Shown: positions 45,150 through 54,409 of the stretch, piece after piece
Numbering within the stretch: position 1 is the stretch's first letter
How the letters are laid out: each line of letters begins with the position of its first letter
DNA from: Trueperaceae bacterium
GTDB taxonomy: Bacteria > Deinococcota > Deinococci > Deinococcales > Trueperaceae
Assembly: GCA_020354625.1 (NCBI GenBank)
Contig: CP070651.1
Location: forward strand, 1,196,350-1,256,079
Length of the DNA: 59,730 nucleotides
Direction of reading: 5' to 3'
Notes under the pieces: generated by a model
What the model saw: the letters and a program-made list of their open reading frames with translations, nothing else
The model's database searches: none
Told to the model about the DNA's origin: nothing
Made by a program: the position numbers and the translations under genes

Positions 45150-46961
45150 TCAGCGCAAGGCATTGCGCTCATACTGCTTCTCATACAGATCGCGGTAGAG
45201 GCCACCTGCTTGGATCAAGCTCTGATGAGTGCCTTGTTCCACAATACTGCCCCGATCGAGTACCAAGATGCGGTGGGCAGTAAGAATCGTACTCAATCTA
45301 TGAGCGATGACAAAGGTGGTTCTGCCTTTCATCAACCGTTCAAGAGCTGCTTGTACAAGGGTTTCTGATTCACTGTCGAGGGAACTTGTCGCTTCGTCGA
45401 GGATGAGAATCGTCGGATCCTTGAGGATCGCCCGGGCGATCGCGATTCGCTGTCTTTGTCCACCCGAAAGTTTCACCCCTCTTTCTCCGACCAGAGTGTC
45501 GTACCCACTGGAAAAATTCCTTATGAATTCGTCGGCATTGGCTGCTATCGCTGCCTCGACAAGCTCTGTTCGGCTCGCTCCAGGCCGCCCATAGAGGATA
45601 TTCGCGCCAACGCTTCCAGAGAAGAGGTGGGTTTCTTGTGGGACGATGCCGATCGTGGCTCTAAGGTCGTGGAGACGGAGCCGTCTTAGGTCGATCTCAC
45701 CGAGCAGGATGCGCCCTGCTTCGGGATCGAAAAATCTCGGAATGAGGGAGACCAACGTACTCTTTCCAGCGCCGCTTGGGCCGACTAGGGCAATCATTTC
45801 CCCCGGTTTTACCTCGAGATCGATCTCTCTTAGGACCTCTTCGCCATTTCGGTCACCGTACTTGAACGAGACTCCTTCAAACCTGATTCGCTCTCTTTCG
45901 TGCGGTAGGTCCACAGGCGTGTCAGGCTCGGGTAGGTCTGTTACGGTGTCCAGCAATTCGAAGATTCTTCTCGACGCCCCCAACGCTTCCTGGAGCTGGC
46001 TATAGAGGCCCGTAAAGGTACCGATCGAACCGGCGACGAAGATGGTAAGGAGGAGAAACGCGATAAGATCGCCTGGAGGGAGCTGGCCGGTAAGCACGAG
46101 TCTCCCCCCGACCCAGAGCACCACGCCGATACCGGCAAACATCGCCATAATCGTGCTGGGGATAAAGAGGGCACGCACCATGGCTCTTCGCCTGGCCAAA
46201 AGGTAGGAATTATCGATTAGAGTGGCATAACGTTTTCTCTCTACCTGCTCAGCGGTAAACGACTTGACGACACGGATACCGACGATCGCTTCTTCCGCAC
46301 TTGCGTTTGCATCTGCGACCTGGTCTTGAAAGCGAGTACTGATCTCCCGAAGTCGGCGCCCGAAGTAGGCTGCTGCGATAATAACGGCAGGGATGATCGA
46401 CAGCATGACAAACGTTAGTCTGAAATTCAAAAAGAACAAGAAGAATATGCCTCCGATGAGGGTGATCAATTGGTTGATGAATTGTGCCAGGGCTTGAGAC
46501 ACAGCACCTTGTACGGTTGTGATGTCAGACGTGAGGCGCGAGGTGATCTCACCTGTTCGGCGGTTTTCGAAAAAGAGTAAAGAGAGATCGAGTAAGTGAC
46601 TGTAGAGTATCTTTCGAAGATCCGCTACCACTCCCTCACCGACAAGACTCAAGTTGTAGACTCGAAGGTAGTTGAACAGTCCTTGCGTGAGAAAAAGCCC
46701 AGCCATGATCACAGCGATTCTGTTCAGATCCTCTATGCTTGGGGTTCGGTCGCCGACTTGGAATGCCGTGTTGAACAGGTCTCGTACGATGAGGGGGAAA
46801 AGGAGGCCTAGGGAACCGGCAACGGCCACGGCAGCGATACCCGTTAGAAGCCGCCAGCGATACGGACGGGTGAAGTAGTAGAGGCGGCGCAAGCGCGCGA
46901 GGTCGTGCTCTACGCGTGAATAGGCCTTGTGCTCTGTCGGGGGGTGCTGGCGGCGAAACAC
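45150..46961 (-). CDS. ABC exporter, membrane and ATPase domains fused
   Basis: The half-transporter of about 603 residues has six N-terminal membrane helices with the type IV exporter segment FFENRRTGEITSRLTSDITT, and a C-terminal nucleotide-binding domain: Walker A LVGPSGAGKSTLVSLIPRF, signature LSGGQRQRIAIARAIL, Walker B ILILDEATSSLD, and the switch His in VIAHRLSTI. It resembles MsbA/BmrA/LmrA-type homodimeric exporters of lipids and drugs. The start is uncertain: GTG 46961 is proposed because the helices begin some 35 residues later; TTG codons further in are possible. It is divergent from aacS and has no ABC partner nearby. Confidence 0.88.
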   Translation of the reverse strand: MFRRQHPPTEHKAYSRVEHDLARLRRLYYFTRPYRWRLLTGIAAVAVAGSLGLLFPLIVRDLFNTAFQVGDRTPSIEDLNRIAVIMAGLFLTQGLFNYLRVYNLSLVGEGVVADLRKILYSHLLDLSLLFFENRRTGEITSRLTSDITTVQGAVSQALAQFINQLITLIGGIFFLFFLNFRLTFVMLSIIPAVIIAAAYFGRRLREISTRFQDQVADANASAEEAIVGIRVVKSFTAEQVERKRYATLIDNSYLLARRRAMVRALFIPSTIMAMFAGIGVVLWVGGRLVLTGQLPPGDLIAFLLLTIFVAGSIGTFTGLYSQLQEALGASRRIFELLDTVTDLPEPDTPVDLPHERERIRFEGVSFKYGDRNGEEVLREIDLEVKPGEMIALVGPSGAGKSTLVSLIPRFFDPEAGRILLGEIDLRRLRLHDLRATIGIVPQETHLFSGSVGANILYGRPGASRTELVEAAIAANADEFIRNFSSGYDTLVGERGVKLSGGQRQRIAIARAILKDPTILILDEATSSLDSESETLVQAALERLMKGRTTFVIAHRLSTILTAHRILVLDRGSIVEQGTHQSLIQAGGLYRDLYEKQYERNALR

Positions 46962-47113
46962 ACCGCAGTCTAATCGTTTCTCTCTGTTCGGAGTGTCTTT
47001 TTGTTGAGCTTTCAGATAGATCGGGGAGTCCTGTACGATTGAGCAGGTGGTGTCGCGAAACGGTTTCTTTTGGCGGTACACTGCTTCCAGACGGATGTTG
47101 CTGGGAGTATATG

Positions 47114-49075
47114 ATGAGTCAACGGCTTTGGACACCTTCGACGCAGCGTGTAGAAACTGCCAACCTGACCGCATTCAAGAACGTAGTCGAGGCGCAAACC
47201 GGACGCACTTTCACCGACTACAGAGCGTTGCATGACTGGTCGGTCGAGGATATCGGGACCTTCTGGTCGACCTATGCGACGTATGCCTGTCTCCCTTTCA
47301 AGACTACGGCTGCTGAGATCGTCAGCGAAGATCCGATGCCCTACACCCACTGGTTTGAAGGGGCTACCCTCAATTATGCGGAGGCCCTTCTCTATCCTCC
47401 TGATCTCTCGGATGACCAACAGCCAGCCATCTTGGCGGTAACCGAAAGTGGACATCAGACGGTCCTCAGTTACAGCGCACTCCGTCGTGAGGTGGCTCGT
47501 GCTCAGTCCGCTCTCAGGCGCTCAGGGTTCACCCGAGGAGATCGTGTTGCTGTTTACGCTGCAAACATTCCCGAAACCGTCATCTTGTTGCTCGCGTGTG
47601 CCAGTATAGGCGTCATCTTCTCGAGTTGTTCACCGGACTTCGGTTTCGATGCAGCTAGAGCGCGCTTCGAGCAGATCGAGCCCAAAATGCTCTTTGCATC
47701 TGGTGCATACTGGTATCAAGGGAGGCGGTTCGATACCTTGCCGACCTTGGAGCGCCTTAGGCAACACCTGAAGAGTCTCGAATGCACCGTGTTACTTCCC
47801 TATCCTGGCGAGGAGCCTGCGAGTTCGAGTTCCTCTTTCACAGGTTGGTCGGAATGGATGGATGAAGGGGAGATTGGGGATCCCGTCTTCTCGATGCTGC
47901 CGTTCGATCACCCTCTGTATATCCTCTACTCGTCAGGGACCACCGGTTTGCCGAAGCCGCTGGTGCATCGGGCAGGTGGTGCGTTGATCAAGCATCATGT
48001 CGAGCACCATGTGCACAGCGATATACGTGCTGGAGATAGAGTCCTTTACTTCACAACCTGCGGTTGGATCATGTGGAATTGGCTCGTTTCGGTTCTGGCG
48101 CAGAGCGCAACCATCGTTCTTTACGAAGGCTCACCGTCTTACCCAACACTCGAAACGCTTTGGCATCTTGCGGAGCGTTTAGACCTCTCGTTTTTTGGTA
48201 CGAGTGCCCGTTATATTCACACACTTATAGCTCAAGAGCTCTCACCGCAGGCGTTTGTGGATCTCTCATCGTTGCGTACGTTGGCATCGACGGGGTCACC
48301 CCTTTCGCCCCAGGGATTCCAATTCGTCTTTGATCACATCAAGCGGGATCTGCATTTGGCGAGTATTTCAGGTGGCACCGATATCGTTGGCTGTTTTGTT
48401 GCAGGCGTCCCGACCGAGCCGGTGTACGAAGGTGAGATTCAAGGTTCTGTATTAGGTGCAGATGTTGCTGCTTTCGATATTCGTGGTGAGAAGGTGATTG
48501 GGGAAGCAGGAGAACTCGTCTGTCTTCAACCGTTGCCTTCAATGCCGATCATGTTTTGGGGTGACCGCGATTTCGACCGGTATCATAGCGCTTACTTCGA
48601 TACCTACCCTGACGTGTGGCGTCATGGCGATCTGGTTGAGATCAACGAACGTGGTGGAGTCGTGATCTATGGACGCAGTGATGCCACCCTCAACCCGGGT
48701 GGGGTACGGATCGGCACATCCGAAATCTATCGCCCTCTCGAATCATTTGTTGAGGTGGTGGAGTCTGTCGCTATCGGCAAAAAATTAGGTGGCGATGAGG
48801 AAATCTGGCTCTTTGTGGTGTTGCGGGAGGGGGAGGTCTTGACACAGGAGCTCAGGGTACGTATCGAACGGGAAATCCGCACACAGGAGAGCCCCCGCCA
48901 TGTTCCCAAAAGAGTTGTACAGGTCATCGATCTTCCTCGTACCAGAAGTGGGAAATTGATGGAAATAGCCGTTTCACGGGTTGCAAACGGCCTACCGATT
49001 CCTAATCGGGAGGTGATTGAGAATCCTGAGTCGATCGCGGATATTGAAAGAACGATAGCTGCTATGGATCGGTAG
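47114..49075 (+). CDS. Acetoacetyl-CoA synthetase
   Basis: The 653-residue ANL-family enzyme activates acetoacetate with ATP and CoA. It has the AacS N-terminal region (residues about 1-70 with LWTPS and HDWSVEDIGTFWSTYA), the family SSCSPDFGFDAARARFEQI, the P-loop ILYSSGTTGLPKPLVHR, TTCGWIMWNWLVSVLA, and the C-terminal acetyl-acceptor Lys in RTRSGKLMEIAVSR. ATG 47114 is preferred over the ATG immediately before it for spacing to the GGGAG Shine-Dalgarno. It allows use of acetoacetate or polyhydroxybutyrate-derived carbon. It overlaps xpt by 14 bases at the 3' end. Confidence 0.92.
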   Translation: MSQRLWTPSTQRVETANLTAFKNVVEAQTGRTFTDYRALHDWSVEDIGTFWSTYATYACLPFKTTAAEIVSEDPMPYTHWFEGATLNYAEALLYPPDLSDDQQPAILAVTESGHQTVLSYSALRREVARAQSALRRSGFTRGDRVAVYAANIPETVILLLACASIGVIFSSCSPDFGFDAARARFEQIEPKMLFASGAYWYQGRRFDTLPTLERLRQHLKSLECTVLLPYPGEEPASSSSSFTGWSEWMDEGEIGDPVFSMLPFDHPLYILYSSGTTGLPKPLVHRAGGALIKHHVEHHVHSDIRAGDRVLYFTTCGWIMWNWLVSVLAQSATIVLYEGSPSYPTLETLWHLAERLDLSFFGTSARYIHTLIAQELSPQAFVDLSSLRTLASTGSPLSPQGFQFVFDHIKRDLHLASISGGTDIVGCFVAGVPTEPVYEGEIQGSVLGADVAAFDIRGEKVIGEAGELVCLQPLPSMPIMFWGDRDFDRYHSAYFDTYPDVWRHGDLVEINERGGVVIYGRSDATLNPGGVRIGTSEIYRPLESFVEVVESVAIGKKLGGDEEIWLFVVLREGEVLTQELRVRIEREIRTQESPRHVPKRVVQVIDLPRTRSGKLMEIAVSRVANGLPIPNREVIENPESIADIERTIAAMDR

Positions 49076-49652
49076 AGGTTACAGTAATCGTTTCTCGGTC
49101 CATCGACTCGATGATAGCCAACGACACGATGGGTATGCCTAGAGGTTCGAGTCGGGCTCTCCCTCCCTCAAAACTCTTTTCGATGACACAGCCGATACCG
49201 AGCAGATCTGCGCCGCTCTGTTGAATGATCCGAACAAGAGCCTCGAGTGTCTTTCCTGTAGCGAGAAAATCATCGATTAGAAGTACCCTATCCTTGGGGG
49301 AAAGGAACTCGGGTGAGATCAAAAGGCGTGTGACACCACCTTTGGTGTGACTTGGGGCTTCAGCTTCAAAATATCCGTCGGGCATGGTGATGGGACGTTT
49401 TTTGCGTGCGTATGTGATGGGAACCTGACACGTGAGCCCCACAGCGAAAGCGGGCGCAATACCACTCACCTCGGCGGTCACGATTTTGGTGACGCCGTGA
49501 ACTCCCATCGCTGTGAATCTTTGCTTGAAAGCCTCTCCCATAGCCAACGTGAGGTCTGGGTCGAGCTGGTGATTCAGAAAACTATCGACCTTGAGGATTC
49601 CACCCCCGAGATACTGGCCTTCGTTTCGAATTCGATCGATGAGGGCTTGCAT
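49062..49652 (-). CDS. xpt: Xanthine phosphoribosyltransferase
   Basis: The 196-residue purine salvage enzyme converts xanthine and PRPP to XMP. It starts with the typical MQALIDRIRNEGQYLGGGIL, KVDSFLNHQLDP, and carries the PRPP-binding motif VLLIDDFLATGKTLEALVRI. In Bacillus the gene is under a purine riboswitch; I find no such aptamer here, but a palindrome touches the promoter (49690-49699). It is convergent with and overlaps aacS, and its -10 box TAGAAT is 8 bases before the ATG. Confidence 0.96.
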   Translation of the reverse strand: MQALIDRIRNEGQYLGGGILKVDSFLNHQLDPDLTLAMGEAFKQRFTAMGVHGVTKIVTAEVSGIAPAFAVGLTCQVPITYARKKRPITMPDGYFEAEAPSHTKGGVTRLLISPEFLSPKDRVLLIDDFLATGKTLEALVRIIQQSGADLLGIGCVIEKSFEGGRARLEPLGIPIVSLAIIESMDRETITVTSTDP

Positions 49653-49660
49653 ACTCCACT

Positions 49661-49699
49661 ATTCTACAGCGATAGCTCTGCCATCCCAACGAACGTTCG
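49661..49699 (-). promoter_or_regulatory. xpt promoter and adjoining palindrome
   Basis: On the minus strand TTGGGA (49684-49689), a 17-base spacer and TAGAAT (49661-49666). Immediately upstream of the -35, CGAACGTTCG (49690-49699) is a perfect 10-base palindrome. This placement suggests an activator or repressor site. Confidence 0.5.
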
Positions 49700-49747
49700 C
49701 GTTCCCGGCCTGTTTGGCATTCGTAGCTCAGTACGTGATCCGCGTTG

Positions 49748-50683
49748 CTAGCGTCCCGCTACGCGTAACGCTTCCAACATGGCCTCCCCCATATCTGTCG
49801 GTGTAGGTGCCACCACGACGCCAGCGTGCCTAAGGGCAGAGATCTTGTCGGTGGCAGTTCCTTGGCCTCCTGAGATGATGGCGCCAGCATGCCCCATGCG
49901 TTTTCCCGGCGGGGCCGTCGCCCCAGCAATGAAGGCCGCTACTGGCTTGGTCATATTCTTTTCGATCCATGAGGCCGCTTCTTCTTCAGCCGTCCCCCCG
50001 ATTTCACCGATCAAGATGACACCATCGGTGTCGGGATCTTGTTCGAAGAGTTCGAGTACATCCACAAAATCCGTGCCGTTGACGGGATCGCCACCGATGC
50101 CGACCGCAGTGGTCTGTCCGAGACCGTTTTGGGTGAGTTGATAAACCGCTTCGTAGGTGAGCGTTCCCGAACGGCTGACGACCCCGATACGCCCTCCCTG
50201 GTGGATATAGCCCGGCATGATACCGATCTTGCACTGGTGGGGAGTAATCACACCTGGGCAGTTCGGTCCGATCAGGCGAGTGGATTTCCCTTCGAGGTAG
50301 CGTTTGACCTTCACCATATCCATGATGGGAATGCCCTCGGTGATAGCTACGATGAGTTCGACACCGGCATCGGCGCTTTCCAAGATTGCGTCGGCGGCAA
50401 ATGGAGCCGGAACATAGATGACCGAGGCGTTGGCTTCTGTTTTGGCAACGGCTTCTTTCACGGTCGGGAAGATCGGAACGCGCACGCTGTAATTCTGGGG
50501 AGCGTCAGGCAGGCCGCTGGAATCTGTTTTACCCTCGAAGTGTTCGGCCTCGCCACCTCTGGTTGGATGTACCGCGGCGACGACTTGGGTGCCGTAGGCG
50601 ATCGCTTTGTCGGTATGAAATTTGCCGGTACCCCCGATACCCTGCACGATCACTCTCGTACTATTGTCCACCAGGATGCTCAT
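49748..50683 (-). CDS. sucD: Succinyl-CoA synthetase alpha subunit
   Basis: The 311-residue subunit of the TCA-cycle enzyme that couples succinyl-CoA hydrolysis to nucleotide triphosphate formation. It has the CoA-binding Rossmann part ([40 protein letters not shown]) and the phospho-His loop with [20 protein letters not shown]. Its ATG overlaps the sucC stop by 4 bases, the usual sucC-sucD coupling. Confidence 0.97.
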   Translation of the reverse strand: MSILVDNSTRVIVQGIGGTGKFHTDKAIAYGTQVVAAVHPTRGGEAEHFEGKTDSSGLPDAPQNYSVRVPIFPTVKEAVAKTEANASVIYVPAPFAADAILESADAGVELIVAITEGIPIMDMVKVKRYLEGKSTRLIGPNCPGVITPHQCKIGIMPGYIHQGGRIGVVSRSGTLTYEAVYQLTQNGLGQTTAVGIGGDPVNGTDFVDVLELFEQDPDTDGVILIGEIGGTAEEEAASWIEKNMTKPVAAFIAGATAPPGKRMGHAGAIISGGQGTATDKISALRHAGVVVAPTPTDMGEAMLEALRVAGR

Positions 50684-51903
50684 GCTGACAACTCCACGAT
50701 TTTCCGGGCCCCATCTTTCATATTGCCGGCATTGATGACATTTAAGCCGGAGTCTTCGATAATCTGTTTGCCGAGTTCAACGTTTGTACCTTCGAGTCTG
50801 ACTACGAGTGGCACCTCTAAGCCGACCTCTCGTACCGCTGCAACGACACCACTCGCAATGGTATCGCAGCGCATGATACCGCCAAAGATGTTGATGAATA
50901 TCCCCTTCACGTTTGGATCCTGTGTGATGATCTTGAATGCCGCGGTAACGTTTTCGGCAGTGGCACCCCCCCCTACATCCAAGAAATTGGCAGGTTCCCC
51001 TCCGACGTGCTTGATGATATCCATGGTCGACATCGCCAGTCCTGCACCGTTGACCAAGCAACCGATGCTCCCTTCGAGTTTTATGAAGCTGAGCCCATAC
51101 TCACTGGCCTCGATTTCGGCCGGGTCTTCTTCGGTCATATCTCGCATCGCCTGAATGTCTTTGTGACGATAAAGAGCATTGTTATCGAAGCTCATTTTGC
51201 CGTCTAGGGCGAGGACTTCACCCTCCTTAGTCACGACCAAGGGATTGATCTCAACCAAGTCTGTATCGAGTCTTTCGGCTGCGGCGGCGAGAGAGAGCAT
51301 GAAACGCTTGGCGTTTTTGTAGGCCATTTCTTTGAGGCCGAGGTTGTAAGCTAGCGCGTGTGCCTGGAAATGGGCCATACCGATGGCTGGGTCGATTGTG
51401 GCGCGTAGGATCTTTTCGGGGTTGCGGGCGGCAACTTCCTCAATCTCCGTCCCCCCTTCGGTCGATGCCATGACGATGTTTCTCCCTTGGGCTCGATCGA
51501 GAACGACCGAGAGGTAGAGCTCACGGTCGATGTCGATCCCTTGTTCTAGATAGAGTTTGTTTACGATTTTCCCTTGGGCACCCGTTTGCACGGTAACGAG
51601 TGTCGAGCCGAGCATCATTTCAGCGAGTTGCCGCACGCGTCTCTCAACCGCTGGAATCCCACCTTCCAAGCCGTTGAGAACGACACTGACACCGCCGAGG
51701 TCGGGGTGCTCCTTGAATCGACCTTTCCCCCGGCCTCCCGCGTGGATTTGCGATTTGAGTACAACGACCCGATTGCCAGTAGATTCGATGAGCGGACCTA
51801 CAGCCTCTACCGCACTTTCCACGCTATGAACGACACGACCCTCGGGTACAGGAATCCCGTACTTCTTCATGAGCTCTTTTGCTTGGTATTCGTGGATTTT
51901 CAA
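50680..51903 (-). CDS. sucC: Succinyl-CoA synthetase beta subunit
   Basis: The 407-residue ATP-grasp subunit begins [20 protein letters not shown] and carries [37 protein letters not shown] and [20 protein letters not shown]. It binds the nucleotide and succinate. The start is TTG 51903 with a strong GGAGG Shine-Dalgarno 6 bases upstream. It is followed by sucD with a 4-base overlap. The spacer upstream contains small tandem repeats. Confidence 0.97.
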   Translation of the reverse strand: MKIHEYQAKELMKKYGIPVPEGRVVHSVESAVEAVGPLIESTGNRVVVLKSQIHAGGRGKGRFKEHPDLGGVSVVLNGLEGGIPAVERRVRQLAEMMLGSTLVTVQTGAQGKIVNKLYLEQGIDIDRELYLSVVLDRAQGRNIVMASTEGGTEIEEVAARNPEKILRATIDPAIGMAHFQAHALAYNLGLKEMAYKNAKRFMLSLAAAAERLDTDLVEINPLVVTKEGEVLALDGKMSFDNNALYRHKDIQAMRDMTEEDPAEIEASEYGLSFIKLEGSIGCLVNGAGLAMSTMDIIKHVGGEPANFLDVGGGATAENVTAAFKIITQDPNVKGIFINIFGGIMRCDTIASGVVAAVREVGLEVPLVVRLEGTNVELGKQIIEDSGLNVINAGNMKDGARKIVELSA

Positions 51904-52292
51904 GGTGGACCTCCGGTTTCAAGATCAAACGCTTTAGCCTATCGTGACAAAGGCGCTGGTGCTAGGGGTATGGACTGATCAGTTTGCTCAGCGAAGGTAT
52001 CAATACCTATCAATACCTGGAGTATGTCCTCTTTCGTACGAAAATGCCTCCAGTGTGTGCGATTTACTCAGAGTATTGTGAGGATAAGTATCAGTTGCTT
52101 TGAAATGTGGTTCACGCCGATGCCAGCTTTCTGATGAAATAGCTGCATCGTCGCTCAATGCCACCGCGTTGTCAGTCGTAGACAAGGTGCAATCAGGTGC
52201 AATCTGTGGTGGAGGCCCGCCGCACCAATGGCAGCACAAGATGTGGTAGATCGCAATGTCGTGTTCAGGTGTGCTCGAGTACACTCTGAAGT
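51904..52292. other. sucC-moaB divergent spacer
   Basis: These 389 bases hold no supported gene. They contain two short exact tandem repeats: TATCAATACC twice (51998-52017, the first preceded by GG so that GGTAT-CA-ATACC is also an inverted repeat), and AGGTGCAATC twice (52185-52204). The moaB -10 box TACACT is at 52280-52285. The sucC promoter is not clear. Confidence 0.5.
52280..52285 (+). promoter_or_regulatory. Leaderless -10 box of moaB
   Basis: TACACT lies seven bases before the ATG. Confidence 0.5.
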
Positions 52293-52793
52293 ATGATTCG
52301 CACCGCCATTCTTACCGTGAGCGACGCCGACCCGCGGGCTGAGCAGGTAGAGCTATCAGTGAAGGAGATTCGCTCTCTTTTAGCCAAAGGCCCCTTTACC
52401 GAGGTCGACTATCAGCAGGTTTTAGTGGAGCAAGCCATCATACGCTCCAAACTTCGTCTTTGGGCCGATGGTGATGAAGTCGACTTGATTCTCACCATTG
52501 GCGGTACGGGGCTTGGACAGCGCGAAAGAACGCCGGAAGCGACGCTTCAAGTGATCGAACGCCCCGTTCCTGGAATCGCCGATCTTATCCGACTGTCTGG
52601 CTTGAAGAGAGGGCCTGAAGCAGTTCTCTCACGCGCGGTAGCAGGTGTGCGGAGACAGACCCTTATTGTGAATCTGCCTGGAAGTGCCGAAGCGGCGCGG
52701 GAATCTCTTAAAGCCATATTCAGAATCCTTCCCGAAGCGATAGATACGATTGTCGGCGAGAGAAGGAGTGCTCTGGAGGCTTGGCCATCTTGA
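52293..52793 (+). CDS. MoaB/MogA-family molybdopterin adenylyltransferase
   Basis: The 166-residue protein has the MoCF domain: IRTAILTVSDADPR at the start, DLILTIGGTGLGQRERTPEA, SRAVAGVRRQTLIVNLPGSA and IDTIVGERRS. Such proteins adenylylate or handle molybdopterin during molybdenum cofactor synthesis. MoaB and MogA cannot be told apart here. No other moa genes lie in the window. Confidence 0.9.
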   Translation: MIRTAILTVSDADPRAEQVELSVKEIRSLLAKGPFTEVDYQQVLVEQAIIRSKLRLWADGDEVDLILTIGGTGLGQRERTPEATLQVIERPVPGIADLIRLSGLKRGPEAVLSRAVAGVRRQTLIVNLPGSAEAARESLKAIFRILPEAIDTIVGERRSALEAWPS

Positions 52794-52894
52794 TCTAGCT
52801 CTCCAAGAACCGGCCTCAAGAAGCTGTGCTTCGGTCTCGTTGTGCTTGACTCTTCTGTTCTCACCAACTATAGATCACGTTTCGATAACTGGGC

Positions 52895-52900
52895 TAGCAT
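52895..52900 (+). promoter_or_regulatory. Leaderless -10 box of the DUF456 gene
   Basis: TAGCAT lies six bases before ATG 52907, and distinguishes this ATG from two out-of-frame ATGs just upstream. Confidence 0.45.
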
Positions 52901-52906
52901 GGATGG

Positions 52907-53392
52907 ATGGACCTCTTGGCCTTGTTACTCTTCGGCGGGTTTTATCTGCTTGCGTTAGTCGGTCTGATTGCACCTCTGTTGCCCGGTGTTCCGATTGCCG
53001 CATTCGGTGCCATTTTGGCAGCTTGGATAACCGATTTTGAAGATCTCAACGTCAGAGTTCTCGGGTTGGTGGTTTTTTTGGCTGCGCTCGCTCAGCTAAT
53101 CGACTTGGCGGGCAGTTATCTCGGAGCAAAGGTCTATGGCGCGAGCCGTCTAGGTCTTTGGGGGGGCGTGGTCGGTTCATTGGCGGGTCTCTTATTCTTT
53201 CCACCCTTCGGATTGCTTATCGGTGCTCTTGTGGGAGCGGTTGTGGCAGAACTTCTCGTTGGAAGATCACCTCTAGAAGCCGTGCGCGCAGGGTTCGGCT
53301 CGTTGGTGGGTACGTTAGGGGGGGGGGTTGCAAAAATTCTGATTCTGGTCGCTATCGGTGTGATAGTGTTTCCTCGCCTATTCACTTTTTGA
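52907..53392 (+). CDS. DUF456 membrane protein
   Basis: The 161-residue protein has four to five membrane segments and matches the DUF456 pattern: LVGLIAPLLPGVPIAAFGAI, LIDLAGSYLGAKVYGASRLG, GLWGGVVGSLAGLLFFPPFG and the C-terminal KILILVAIGVIVFPRLFTF. The family's function is unknown. The gene contains a run of ten G (53328-53337) inside codons for Gly-Gly-Gly, the longest homopolymer I noticed in the window. Confidence 0.85.
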   Translation: MDLLALLLFGGFYLLALVGLIAPLLPGVPIAAFGAILAAWITDFEDLNVRVLGLVVFLAALAQLIDLAGSYLGAKVYGASRLGLWGGVVGSLAGLLFFPPFGLLIGALVGAVVAELLVGRSPLEAVRAGFGSLVGTLGGGVAKILILVAIGVIVFPRLFTF

Positions 53393-53493
53393 GAATAGGA
53401 CTCCCTTTTCGTTCGCTGCGGGGGGCTGAACTCGCCTTGAACGGCGGACCCTGGTAAGCTCTTGCAAGGAAGTGATGGTGAAGTGAGGTTTAT

Positions 53494-54408
53494 ATGGATC
53501 CCATAATGATTCAGATTGGACCCATCGCAGTTCGCTGGTACGGTTTCTTGATCGCCAGCGGGGTGTTGGTTGGAGCCTTGTGGGCGATGCGCTTCGCTGA
53601 GGCTCGAGGTCTCGATCCAGATAGATTGCTCGATATGGCACCCTATCTGGTTGTCGCCGGCATCATCGGAGCCCGTCTTGTCTATGTGTTGACGAGCCCG
53701 ACTGCTTTCTTTGGCTCTGGTGGTAATATTGCCGATGCGTTTAAAATCTGGCAAGGGGGAGTCAGTTTTCACGGTTCTGTCCTCGGAATCTTACTCGCCA
53801 TCTGGATCTATGGTCGTATCAACAAATTGAACATGTGGGCCTATCTCGATCTCATGACGCCGTTGGCAGCTCTCGGTATCGTCGGTGGGCGCATCGGGAA
53901 CTTCATGAATGGGACCGATACCGGAGGGCGGCTTACTGAGTGGCCGATCGGTTTTACTTGGCCCGAGGTTGGGACCGAGACGCTAGGTGCATTTGGAAGA
54001 GTGATCTTCGGAGATCCCCTCTGGCGTTTCGGGCCTCCTATTTGCAGCGCGCTCCCTGCAGGTGAGCCGTGTACCGTGCACCTCGCGCCGCTCTATGGAG
54101 TACTCATAGGAATCGGGCTGGTATTCATCACGGTTTGGGCTTTGCGGCGTAGCGTTGCTCCTGGATTCGCCTTTTGGCAGTTCGTGCTCTGGTATTCGAT
54201 TTTGCGTAGTGCGTTTGAGGAACCCTTTCGCGACAACCCGCTCTTTTGGCAGGTCTATCTGAACGATAGCGGTGGTATAGGCTTTTTTACACTCACCCAG
54301 ATTGCGAGTATTCCTATCATTTTGATTGCTCTCTACTTGCTTTTGGTCATCGACCCCGATAAGGAGGAAAAGCGCGAGCGTATCAGTTTACGAGCGAGGG
54401 GGCGGTAG
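53494..54408 (+). CDS. lgt: Prolipoprotein diacylglyceryl transferase
   Basis: The 304-residue inner-membrane enzyme attaches diacylglycerol to lipoprotein Cys. It has seven membrane segments, the WYGFLIASGVLVG start, GGVSFHGSVLG with the catalytic His, the signature GRIGNFMNGTDTGG and a C-terminal FEEPFRDNP region with an Arg. The usual HPSQLYE near mid-protein is VHLAPLYGV here. ATG 53494 has a GAGG Shine-Dalgarno. The shortened glmU starts two bases after its stop, so they are coupled. Confidence 0.92.
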   Translation: MDPIMIQIGPIAVRWYGFLIASGVLVGALWAMRFAEARGLDPDRLLDMAPYLVVAGIIGARLVYVLTSPTAFFGSGGNIADAFKIWQGGVSFHGSVLGILLAIWIYGRINKLNMWAYLDLMTPLAALGIVGGRIGNFMNGTDTGGRLTEWPIGFTWPEVGTETLGAFGRVIFGDPLWRFGPPICSALPAGEPCTVHLAPLYGVLIGIGLVFITVWALRRSVAPGFAFWQFVLWYSILRSAFEEPFRDNPLFWQVYLNDSGGIGFFTLTQIASIPIILIALYLLLVIDPDKEEKRERISLRARGR

Positions 54409-54409
54409 G

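Noticed and set aside
49653-49747. Purine riboswitch before xpt
   Set aside because: The space is too short, and the conserved loop sequences of the purine aptamer are absent; a promoter and palindrome fill it instead.
50039-51154. 371-codon frame antisense to sucD and sucC
   Set aside because: It lies wholly opposite two certain genes, spans their junction and matches no family.
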